Shown here piece by piece: positions 18,516 through 28,041 of a stretch of 64,000 bases of DNA (positions within the stretch are counted from its first letter, which is position 1; every line of letters starts with the position of its first letter). Below the pieces are notes generated by a model, which saw only the letters and a program-made list of their open reading frames with translations, ran no database searches and was not told where the DNA came from. Made by a program: the position numbers and the translations under genes. Origin of the DNA: Multifurca ochricompacta (Eukaryota; Basidiomycota; Agaricomycetes; Russulales; Russulaceae); assembly GCA_022496185.1 (NCBI GenBank), contig WTXG01000146.1, forward strand, positions 1 to 64,000, read 5' to 3'.

Positions 18516-21500
18516 GCTCAAACCCATCGGCCTGGGCGAGAGCACTCCATGTTACCTCTGTGTATACTAGTCGATTCAAGTCGTTGAAAATACCAGTCCA
18601 TTTTGAAACTACACAGAGGACGGCCGATCGAGACATTCTAGTGGACTCCGGAGCCACAGACAACTTTATTCACCCACGACTGCTCAAAACAATGGGCCTG
18701 GGAAGGTTGGCACTCCCTCAAGAAAAGAACATTTGGAATATTGATGGAACAGCCAACCATGCTGGAAAAATCACGCACTATACGGATCTGAAGGTCCAAG
18801 TTGGAGAGGCTACAAAAAACATTCGTTTCCTCATTACGGATCTGGGAGATGAAGACCTTATTCTGGGATACCCGTGGCTCGCCGCCTTCCAACCCAAGAT
18901 CAATTGGGCTGATGCAACAATGGATAAAGAATCGTATCCCACCATCATTACATCAATGGGTTATGATTATACAGTCAGACATCCAGTAATAAAGGCCACA
19001 AGCACGGAAAGAGAAGACCCAGGTTACTGTTATGTCACCAAAGCATCGGAATTGGCTCAGAAAGCAGTACAAGGACAGACAGAAAAAACGTACAGCGACG
19101 TAGTACCGAGTACCTACCATCGACATTGGAAGGTATTTTCCGAGGAAGAGTCCCAGCGTTTTCCCCCCTCCAGACCATGGGACCATGCCATAGACTTACT
19201 CCCGGATGCACCGACCGCCATAGATTGTAAAATCTATCCACTGTCCCAGGCAGAGCAGGTAGCATTAACGGAATTCCTCGAGGAACATTTGGCAAAAGGT
19301 TACATTCGCCCATCCAAGTCGCAGTACGCCTCGCCCTTCTTCTTCATTAAAAAGAAGGATGGCAAGCTGCGGCCAGTCCAGGACTATCAACGAATCAACG
19401 CATACACTGTGAAAAACGCCTACCCCCTGCCGCTCATCTCTGAACTCATCGACACTATGAGGGATAAAGCTCTCTTCTCAAAGATGGACGTGCGGTGGGG
19501 TTACAACAATGTTAGAATAAAGGAAGGTGATCAATGCAAAGCAGCGTTTAAGACAAACCAAGGGTTGTTCGAACCCAACATCATGTTCTTTGGTCTCACA
19601 AATTTGCCGGCAACGTTCCAATCCATGATGAATCACATTTTCCGCGACCTCATTCTCACAGGAGAAGTAGTGGTCTACATGGACGACATCCTGGTTGCTA
19701 CCTCAGACAATCTAGACCACCATCGAGACCGAGTGCACCAGGTACTGGATATACTACAAGAACATGACCTGTATCTCAAACCCGCCAAATGCTCCTTTGA
19801 GCAACGGAGTGTGGAGTACCTAGGAGTCATCTTAGAAGGAGGACGGGTGCGTATGGATCCCATCAAAGTGCAGGGAATCCGAGAGTGGCCGGTGCCGACC
19901 TGTGTCAAGGATGTCCGGTCGTTCATCGGATTCTGTAACTTCTACCGACGATTCGTCAAGGGATTTTCAGGCATAGCGCGACCATTGAATGACCTACTGA
20001 AAAAGGACGTACCATGGCATTGGGGTGCGGCACAACAGCAGGCATTCGAACAAATTAGGGACCTTGTCAGGTCAGAACCAGTACTCATTCAGCCGGATCT
20101 GAGTCACCCCTTCGAACTAGAGGTGGATGCCTCTCACTTCGCGAACGGAGCAGTATTATACCAAAGGGACACCGCACAAATACTTCACCCAGTGGCATAC
20201 TACTCTGAAACCTTCTCCCCAGCCGAAAGGAACTATGATATCTGGGACAGGGAGCTCTTAGCCATAGTCAAGGCATTACGACATTGGCGACCCTACCTGG
20301 CAGGGACCCCGCATAAGACCATCATCTACACTGACCATTCCAATCTATTATATTGGAAGGAACCCCACAAAATCAGTCGACGCGTGGCGCGAGAGGTCTT
20401 GGAGTCGGAAGAATATAACTTTATGCTGAAACACATTGCTGGGAGTCAGAATGCTAGAGCAGATGCATTATCGCGCAGACCAGACATGCATACAGGGGAG
20501 GATGACAATAATGACATCACTGTCCTCCCAGAGGAGGTATTTGCCAAGACGGCGGTCGTCAGTCTCCATGACATGGACCTTTGGGCACAAGTTTCCCAAA
20601 ATATGAATCAAGACCTGTGCATTTCATGGGCCGATGCTCACAATTTAAAGAAAATCAACGGTCTTTGGTGGAAGGATGGGGATCGACTCGTTGTCACCGG
20701 TGATGACAACATTAAGAGGGGGGTGATCCATTTTCATCACGACCTTCCCTCTGCTGGCCATCCGGCATCGCCAACACCTACGCCTTGGCTAAAAGAGACT
20801 ATTGGTGGCCCAATATGAAAAAGGACATTGAAAGCTACGTACAAGGATGTGCATCATGTCAAGCAAATAAGGTGAACACGCACCCGAAAGTCCCACCAAT
20901 GTACCCCATCACTCCCACTGCATCAACTCCGTTCCAGACCATCGCCATGGACTTCATTGTCAAGTTGCCCAAATCACAAGGCTTCGACACTATCCTCACC
21001 ATCACAGATCATGACTGTTCCAAAGCGGCCCTCTTTATCCCCTGTAATGAAACCATCACAGCCGAAGGAGTGGCAAGACTATACCTGGACCATGTATACC
21101 GTCACTATGGGCTCCCCAAGAAGATCATCTCTGATAGGGACACTCGTTTCACATCGGCATTCGCAAAGGCCCTATGCAGAACATTGGATATTACGCAGAA
21201 TATCTCTACAGCATACCATCCCCAAACGGACGGACAGTCCGAACGGACGAACCAATGGCTAGAACAGTACCTCCGATTCTGGTGCAACAGTAGGCAAGAT
21301 GACTGGGCAGAATGGCTATCGACCGCGGAGTTTGCCCACAACTCGTGGCCCAATGGCACGACAAAAGCTACCCCTTTCTCCCTTATCATGGGTTGGACTC
21401 CATGCACCACATGGACAGATAAGCCCACCAATGTCCCGTCGGCAACCGAACGGATAAGCCAATGGGAAGAACTGCGACAATCGGCCAATGAGAACCTGGT

Positions 21501-23294
21501 AAAGGCGCAACAGCTCCTGACAGCACAGCCAAGCACGTTCACACCTTATCGGACCAATGACTGGGTATGTGTTACGACCCTACTCTTTTCCTGACCCTTA
21601 CACTGCACCTCCCCCTTGCACCACACTTGACTGTCCATTCCCCTATTCCACCATCCCTTGACCACTTTGGCCCCAGAACCCAGATGCCTATGGCCTTGTG
21701 CCTAGGACCTTTGACTTGATGCCCTTGGCTTACTGCCTTGGGACCCTGCCTGATGCCTGTGGCCTGTGTGCCCAGGACCCCACCCTGATGCCTGTGATAT
21801 GACACTCATAGGACCCCATTCCTGACACCTGCACCTGACCCACTGATAGTTCAGCTACTGTGCTGTTGGCTGTAGACCCCCCTTCTCCTGATGCTTGGCC
21901 TTTATCTTGGCCAGTATCTGTACCCTGTCCCTGTGGCTGACACCCATAGGATCTCTGACACTGTCCCTGCCAATCTAATCTTCGACTTTGGCTTGTACTT
22001 GACCCTCTGCCAGTCATGTGACTCCTGGCCATGTGACCCTTGGCCATGTGATCCTTGACCATGTGATCCCTGACCATGTGACTTTGGACCATGTGATCCC
22101 TGACCCTGATCACAGCATCTTCATCTGATCATTTACCCCTCTCTGATCACATGGCCCATCTGGCTTATCATTCGCTTCTCTGATTCCTGTGGGAGTATTC
22201 CCACATCCACCCTGACTCCTGTGGGACCTGTTATCTCCCCATTTACCCCTGACCCTGGTGGGAATCCTCCCACACTGATATGACTCCTGTGGGGCTGTCC
22301 CACATGATTATGCTTCTGATAAGGCTTATCCTTATCATGGACTATATTTGACATCTTATCTGCTATTGGATGATAAGGACTCTGACCCTGTTCCTGATTA
22401 GCTACAAACCAGATCCCCATACAGTATATAAGACCCTGTAGACAGTTTGTACAACCCTAGATTTGACCTCTTGTGTCTTCAGCCTAGAGATCTTAGACCC
22501 CAATACATCAGAAGCCTTTTCCCCCTCTTTTGCGTCCTTGAGATCCCTGCAGGGACCCCCATTGCCTCTGGCAATGGGTGTGTACCCTTCCCTTTGAACC
22601 CCTTTGCCATCTCCTAGGGCTCCAGTGTGCTCAGTGCATTTCCGGCACAGCAACTGGGCCCTGTCTCCACTTAACAGCCCTAGGGGATTAGCTCCCTTTG
22701 GCTGGCTCATCCCGTCTCCCTCTGTGCTTGATTATAGCACCAAACCTTAACCGATCCCGAAGCTAAACAGTGCCCAGAGTCTAGCCTTATCGTGCTAGGC
22801 TCGTGGCTGAGGTAATGGACCCGCGCCGACCCGTGCACGCCGCACAGAACGCTCCGCTGAGCATAACAGTATGGCTCGAGGGCCGGAACATTCACACGTC
22901 ACACCCCTCGGCCAAACTGGCGCCCCGACGTCACGGACCCTTCCAGATCACAAGGAAGCTGTCAGACGTATCATATGAATTGAAACTGCCACCGAAATGG
23001 AAGATCCACCCAGTCTTCCATGCCAAGCTTCTGACCCCTTACAAGGAAACCTCCATTCATGGAGAGAACTTCCCAAGACCTCCGCCTGACCTTATCGATG
23101 GCGAAGAAGAATGGGAGGTAGAACATGTTCTAGACTCTAAACGACAAGGCCGAGGGCGCAGGCTGTACTACCTAATCAAGTGGAAGGGATTCCCAGACTC
23201 TGACAGTTCGTGGGAACCGGCCAGAGATATCTTTGCCCCGGACCTTATCTCGGAGTTCCACACCCGACACCCAGAAGCGCCAAAGAATGCTTAA
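18510..23294 (+). pseudogene. pol: Gypsy A Pol, broken by one frameshift and a solo LTR
   Basis: Open in the -1 frame after gag through protease (DSGATDNF), RT (YMDD near 19675), RNase H and the start of the integrase zinc domain. One base is lost at about 20762 (CATCCGGC versus CATCCCGGC in the sister copies). The frame then resumes through HHCC and DDE integrase to 21569. A solo LTR is inserted with TSD GTATG, and the C-terminus with chromodomain (EWEVEHVLD ... YLIKWKGF) follows at 22869-23294. Apart from these two events the polyprotein is intact over about 1100 codons, so loss of function is recent. Confidence 0.9.
21570..22868 (+). mobile_element. Solo LTR, long-LTR family (1299 bp), TSD GTATG
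   Basis: Starts TGTTACGACC and ends GCATAACA, flanked by GTATG (21565-21569 and 22869-22873). Removing it plus one TSD rejoins the Gypsy A pol frame exactly (DWVWLEG). It is homologous to 4900-6142 in inverse orientation. Around 22010-22100 it has about six copies of a CATGTGAC-type word; ORFs across this tract are repeat artefacts. Confidence 0.92.
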
Positions 23295-23329
23295 AAGAAG
23301 TGCCCCAGACCCTGTTAATTCCCCAGTAC

Positions 23330-24568
23330 ATGCTCCCACAGCAACGTCCTACCACCACACAGTCTATCATGTCTTTCATCGCTGCCAACGCCGCTGTTGA
23401 CGCTTTCACTGCCACCACTGTAGTCGTTGAGAACTTCCCTTCGGCTCATCCCTCCACTCGCCCCTCTTCCCCCATCGACTATGACGCCGCCGAAGCTCAA
23501 GTCAAGAACCAGTCCCCCAACCCTGATGACGATTTTAAACACAGCGAAGAGCCACACCCAAATGACCTGGTGGGTATGGAATCGGACGACGAAGTCCCCG
23601 AATTCCCTTTCTTCGTCAACAACCCCAACTCCTCTACGTACTACCCACTGGAGATCACCATGGGCGATGGGACAGTTGCAATCGCCAAATACATCTTCTA
23701 TACCAATGGAGGGATGGATGTCGCTGGATGCATGAAGAAGGATGGTCCGGTTTACGGAGCTCCGGTTTATCTGGAGGAAAGGTATACGGGTCGTTTGCAT
23801 CATACAATGACCGATGAGCAGCTGGGGCACTTAGCTGCCGAAGATTCCCGGGCTTTTGCCATCGACGAGGTATTGAGTGACATGCGACTTCCGCGCCTTA
23901 AAGCCGAGGTAATGAGGCTGCGGAAGAACCTAACTCTGCGCAACACACTCAACCGACAGTATAAAGAACATGCCAAAATGATGGCCCGGTTGACCAACGG
24001 AATGTTCCAAATCGAGCAGGAGTTAGTGGAGATCCGAAAGAGGTTGGAGAGGGGGGACGCATACCAAACGATTGCTGAGAGGTACGCCGACACCTATGCC
24101 CGACCTCTCCCACCGCGATCACTAGGGGCTGCCCCGGTGCTACTGCCGAACCGATTTGAAATGCCGCGCATGCATGAGAATCCTCGGGGGGAGACATGCT
24201 GGAGGTGCGACAGTAAGTACCACATTAGCTGGAACTGCCCCCTCAATCGCAAGTGGTGCCGGCACTGTCGCAGCAACCTGCATTGGAGCAGGTTCTGTAT
24301 CTTCCGCCGAGTAGGAGTTGCGCCGACGATCACCAACCCATCCGGATGGTGCGGCAAGTGCTTGCGTCACAATTCAGGACATCGGGAGTTGGATTGCCCC
24401 GTTTACGACTTATGCCGCCTATGTGGGCAACGTGGCCCTTATGGGTTTCTCCGCACTCACCAGTGCCCCCAAGACGCAGACAAAGAGAACTACACGATGG
24501 ACGATCGTAATGTAGCTGATGATTATTTGGAGCTGGTACAGGATGATGACGGTATGAGTCGTTTCTAG
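23330..24568 (+). CDS. Third ORF of Gypsy A: zinc-knuckle array protein (412 aa)
   Basis: Intact homologue of the 16193-17425 protein with the same order: acidic N-terminus, central compact domain, helical region, then CWRCDSKYHISWNC, CRHCRSNLHWSRFC, CGKCLRHNSGHRELDC and CRLCGQRGPYGFLRTHQC. It begins 35 nt after the pol stop and, unlike in Gypsy B, in a different frame from pol, which argues against read-through. ATG 23330 is preceded by TTCCCCAG. Its frame is intact although pol and gag of the same element are broken. Confidence 0.85.
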   Translation: MLPQQRPTTTQSIMSFIAANAAVDAFTATTVVVENFPSAHPSTRPSSPIDYDAAEAQVKNQSPNPDDDFKHSEEPHPNDLVGMESDDEVPEFPFFVNNPNSSTYYPLEITMGDGTVAIAKYIFYTNGGMDVAGCMKKDGPVYGAPVYLEERYTGRLHHTMTDEQLGHLAAEDSRAFAIDEVLSDMRLPRLKAEVMRLRKNLTLRNTLNRQYKEHAKMMARLTNGMFQIEQELVEIRKRLERGDAYQTIAERYADTYARPLPPRSLGAAPVLLPNRFEMPRMHENPRGETCWRCDSKYHISWNCPLNRKWCRHCRSNLHWSRFCIFRRVGVAPTITNPSGWCGKCLRHNSGHRELDCPVYDLCRLCGQRGPYGFLRTHQCPQDADKENYTMDDRNVADDYLELVQDDDGMSRF

Positions 24569-24599
24569 CCGGGTCTGCTAGAACCAGAAGAGGGGGTGA

Positions 24600-25168
24600 T
24601 GTTACGAACCCCGTCTTTGCCCGTATTCTTTTTCTTGCCCAACGACGATCCCTCTCTACTGCCCACACTTCACTATCAGATCACGTCTCCATCGTGGGAT
24701 CCGTCACATGCTCTTCGTCCATCCCCGTGACCTTCTTGTTTGTTCATGTTCACCTACTGTTATCTTCGTTATCACTTATCTTCTTATCATATGACCGGAC
24801 ACTTACTTAGTACCCTATCAGAAGCTAGGCTTTACACCCTCCGCTTTCATATATTTGGGCCCACTTGACTCCGTTCCCTTATCTCATAGACGCCCACTGC
24901 ATTACGTATATAAGTCCGCTGTAGCTACCCTGTAGACCTCAGACTCGACTTATTGAATACATTGGTGCTTGTCTTCCGGACTTGAAACCTTTGACTCGAT
25001 CGTCTCAGTGCTTTTGGCACTTTCCGCTCAACATTGTCACTAGGGAACAGCCCCTTTGACTTTGACTCATCCATTCGAACTCCAAGAGATCTTATTGATC
25101 TCTTATCTGAATAACACGTATGAAGCTGTCGCACAAGTCGTGCAGAACGTCTCGCACCGGACGTAACA
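24600..25168 (+). repeat. Gypsy A 3' LTR
   Basis: 569 bp, preceded by the polypurine tract GAAGAGGGGG and followed by TSD CCCAG. Confidence 0.95.
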
Positions 25169-25567
25169 CCCAGAAGGTAATGCACCAAGTCAATTAAGAA
25201 GTCGAGTCTAAGGCATACAGGCTAACTACGCAAGCCTTATATACATGATAGAAGTCAGAGTCTGAATTGGAGTACTGTACTCAATGTATCAACAAAGTCA
25301 TAATATGGCTAAAAAGGGGGATGGAGCAAGGGTGGGCCAGGTGAGAATATATGTAGACATATCCAGTATAGTCATGATTCTGGTGGGAAAATATGTAAGA
25401 GTTCATATGTAAAATATGAGTCAGAGATAAGCACAGCCTGGGTCAGAGATAAGAAACAAACAAGTATAAAGGGAGTCATAAACGTGATCAACAGGGGTAA
25501 ATAGAGCCAAACAGCATGTCACGTGAGGAACAAAAGGCAATGAGACGATGTAGCAGGGTTTGTAACA

Positions 25568-25697
25568 GGGTGACTCCATATTGGGGCTGTCTGCTGACAC
25601 CTTACTTCAAGGAAGAACTGTGGTGAAACTGGTTGAACAGCTTGAACAATGTTACGTCTGGTGCGGGACATTCCACACAACTTGTGTGACAGCATGA
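25568..25697 (-). other. Remnant of a decayed gypsy-like element
   Basis: 25650-25697 matches the 3' end of the gypsy LTR in minus orientation (TGTTACGTCTGGTGCGGGAC...). It is cut off by the Copia 1 LTR at 25698. 25573-25649 continues the acidic minus-strand frame of 8483-8744. Confidence 0.5.
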
Positions 25698-26192
25698 TGT
25701 TGACACAGCATGTGTCTTGAGGTGCTTCAGGCATCTGGGTTAGGGTCTAAGCTGTGCAAGATTAGATTAGATATAGATTCGGAGTCTCAGACTTTTTACC
25801 ATATCATTATTACTTTCTTTCTCACGATGTGCAGCAGCTGACTGATGTACCTTAGTAATCCTGTGTAGCATGTGATATCTCACTGGCCAATGGCCTTAGT
25901 CCCTCAGTAGTACATTCTAGTGCATTCCATTGCACACAGACCATCCTGTTGAAGTATATAAGGGTGTCTGTTTCGTCTCTTACACTTCAGAGTTTTCTTC
26001 ACCTCTGAAGTGTAAGTCCATTCCTCTTTACTTACTACCTTACCTTTGACTAACTGTCTCATGTAGATAACTTGTCCTCTAGGTGTGTAGTATAGTAAAA
26101 TAGAGTTTTCTTCACCTCTGAAGTATACCTTGTCCTCTAGCCTTATACACTAACCACAGTCAGTATCACTGTGCGCACATGCCTGTTTATCA
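25698..26192 (+). repeat. Copia 1 5' LTR with promoter and 12-bp hairpin
   Basis: 495 bp, TGTTGACACAG...TGTTTATCA. TATATAAGG at 25955-25963. A perfect 12-bp stem (25981-25992 with 26003-26014, TACACTTCAGAG/CTCTGAAGTGTA, 10-nt loop) begins about 26 nt after the TATA start, at or near the transcript 5' end. The motif TTTTCTTCACCTCTGAAGT recurs about 110 nt downstream. Confidence 0.9.
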
Positions 26193-26204
26193 GGTTATGG
26201 GCCC
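26193..26204 (+). other. Copia 1 primer-binding site (initiator tRNA-Met anticodon arm)
   Basis: GGTTATGGGCCC directly follows the LTR. Its complement GGGCCCATAACC is the anticodon stem-loop of eukaryotic initiator tRNA-Met (anticodon CAU). This matches half-tRNA priming as in Drosophila copia. Same site at 40999-41010 (Copia 2) and 62631-62642 (Copia 3, minus). Confidence 0.75.
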
Positions 26205-27123
26205 TGCTGCTCATTACTGATCTGGCACTCTTTTGATCACAGTCCAACATCTTTTCAAAGCTCAACAAAGCATCAAAAGTTCATTCCCAATAACTTTTCC
26301 TTGTGAGCTTCTCTTCCATCTTTTTGCCCTTAACTGTCCACAAGGTGGTGCACTTTATGTGCCCACCTTGATCTGTTTGGCTAGCCCTTTATTAAGGGTT
26401 CTTGCAAAAGGTGATGAGGGACCCTTAGTGGGTGAAACACCTTAAGCTCCTCATGTGTGCCCTAAGTAAATAGTGTTCATAGTTGTAGCTGGGTTTTTGT
26501 CCCATAGATAGTTTTAGTAGGCCACTTGCCCAGAAGGCTTGAGGCTTTAGGTCTGGTCAATGCTTGGCTCAATCCGTAAGCTGGGTTTAGCCACCCGCAG
26601 GTAGAGTTTAGGGTCTAGAACAAGGCATGGGTAGTCACTCCCATGACGCTTGGGCTCGATACAAGTAGGCCACACTACTATAGTATATACACAGTAGCTA
26701 GAGGGTTTTGTCTCTGGGCAGAAGTATCAGCTGCCATGTAGTGGGGGTTCGCCCCACCAGAGGAAACCCAATAGTCTACTACAGTCATGGCCCCAATCAT
26801 CTAGGGCTTAATCATGGACTCCACCACCAGCACTAGAGGAAGGGCTCTACACCCTTTGTCTCTATGTGGAACTTGCGGTTGGCTCCTCCATGACATGACT
26901 CCCCTTCTATTTACACAGTATCCACCTGATGTGGCTTTGGGATCTGTTGTAGAATGGGGTTAGACAGTCTCACTATACTACTTAGAAGTCACACATTGGA
27001 GGCAGGACTTTTCTAAGTTCTGAAGCATAGCACCACAGATTGGATGGGCCCTCTTAAATGAGACCTGGACAACTGGTTCTAACTGCTCCTTGGGACCAGG
27101 ATCAAATTTTTTAAATCATCTCA
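26205..27123 (+). other. Copia 1 long untranslated leader
   Basis: About 0.92 kb between primer site and gag, conserved in the Copia 2 and Copia 3 leaders. No long ORF; several short upstream ATGs. It probably holds packaging and translation signals (inference). Confidence 0.6.
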
Positions 27124-28041
27124 ATGGCTAACATTGTCTTCCCTTCAACCTTCAAATTCGACAAACTCGATGGCTCCAACTGGCCGCAGTGGTCGGTATC
27201 TTTTACCACCCTGCTCAGGATTAATGGCATGAGAAGGCACATCACACATGATGGGCCTGAGTATGCAAGTCCCCCGATCCAGAAGGATGACAAGAAGGAA
27301 GCTGACTACCAGGCAAGATTTGCTACCTGGACGGAACCCATAATCCAGGAGTGGAATAGGGTTGAAGAAGTATTGATGGGTTTACTGGTGCTGGTTGTCA
27401 CCAGTGAGGTTTATTCTCAGATTGCCTCTGATAGGAAGTATCCATCAGTCTGCTCAAAGTATGAGCAGCTGGAGTCCTTGTATGGCACTGTGGGTAGCAT
27501 GGCCACCTACAATTTGTGGTGCTCTGTTTCATCCTTCCATCTAGAGGAAGGCAAACAATTTAGGCCCCAATTGCAGCATGTGCTAGATGCTAGGAATACC
27601 CTGAAGGAGAATGGGATGGAGGTCTCTGACCTCCAGATGAGCTTTATTTTGCTCCAGTCCCTTCCCCCATCATACAGTGCCATTGCTGGCTCAATCCTGG
27701 CTTCAGGTCCTCCTGAACACCTTTCCCCTCAGGACCTCATTCAGAGGTTCCTAAATGAGGAAAGCCGACTTGCCGGCCCCGCAGGAAGTGGTGTTGGGGC
27801 TGCCCTTAACAAGGCAGCCCATGTCAACAAAAATAAAAATAAAAAAGTACAATTTATCATGCCACAACCTGCAGGTGCATCATCGTCCAATGATGTCACC
27901 TGCTTCTACTGCCAGAAGCTGGGCCACAAGGCAAATGAATGTCGGCAGAGGAAACAGGATCGGCAGAATGCTGCAGCTGGAAAAAGAGCAATCAGAGGAA
28001 GGTGCAAGGCGCCAGTACACCATCATCTTCCCACCAAATAG
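27124..28041 (+). CDS. gag: Copia 1 Gag (305 aa)
   Basis: Begins with ATG 27124 (MANIVFPSTFKFDKLDGSNW), a typical copia-gag start. The UBN2-like gag core runs to about residue 220 (FILLQSLPPSYSAIAGSI, LIQRFLNEESRLAGP). A zinc knuckle CFYCQKLGHKANEC lies near 262-275. It ends at TAG 28039-28041, overlapping the pol frame (-1) that opens at about 27939. The sister family (Copia 2) has no such break, so Gag and Pol are fused there. Confidence 0.88.
   Translation: MANIVFPSTFKFDKLDGSNWPQWSVSFTTLLRINGMRRHITHDGPEYASPPIQKDDKKEADYQARFATWTEPIIQEWNRVEEVLMGLLVLVVTSEVYSQIASDRKYPSVCSKYEQLESLYGTVGSMATYNLWCSVSSFHLEEGKQFRPQLQHVLDARNTLKENGMEVSDLQMSFILLQSLPPSYSAIAGSILASGPPEHLSPQDLIQRFLNEESRLAGPAGSGVGAALNKAAHVNKNKNKKVQFIMPQPAGASSSNDVTCFYCQKLGHKANECRQRKQDRQNAAAGKRAIRGRCKAPVHHHLPTK

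Larger units (their letters stand above)
8952..25168 (+). mobile_element. Gypsy A: Ty3/gypsy LTR retrotransposon with nested insertions, TSD CCCAG
   Basis: 5' LTR 8952-9520 and 3' LTR 24600-25168, both 569 bp, TGTTACG...CGTAACA, flanked by CCCAG (8947-8951 and 25169-25173). Order: LTR, gag, pol with C-terminal chromodomain, third ORF, PPT, LTR. Gypsy B is inserted in gag (10574) and a solo LTR in pol (21570). Net length without insertions is about 7.4 kb. The LTR pair is nearly identical, so the insertion is recent. Confidence 0.95.
8750..25567 (-). mobile_element. Old solo LTR (596 bp net) containing Gypsy A, TSD GGGTG
   Basis: 8750-8951 and 25174-25567 together form a diverged copy of the gypsy LTR in minus orientation: it starts TGTAACGCCTGG, includes AAGTCGAGTCTAAGG near 25205, and ends GTTTGTAACA. 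It is flanked by perfect 5-bp repeats GGGTG (8745-8749 and 25568-25572). Gypsy A is inserted at its CCCAG. Internal sequence of the original element has been lost by LTR-LTR recombination. Confidence 0.8.

Noticed and set aside
21730..22113. 127-aa His/Met-rich ORF in the solo LTR.
   Set aside because: It is a readout of the CATGTGA word array; the homologous LTR at 4900-6142 does not keep the frame.
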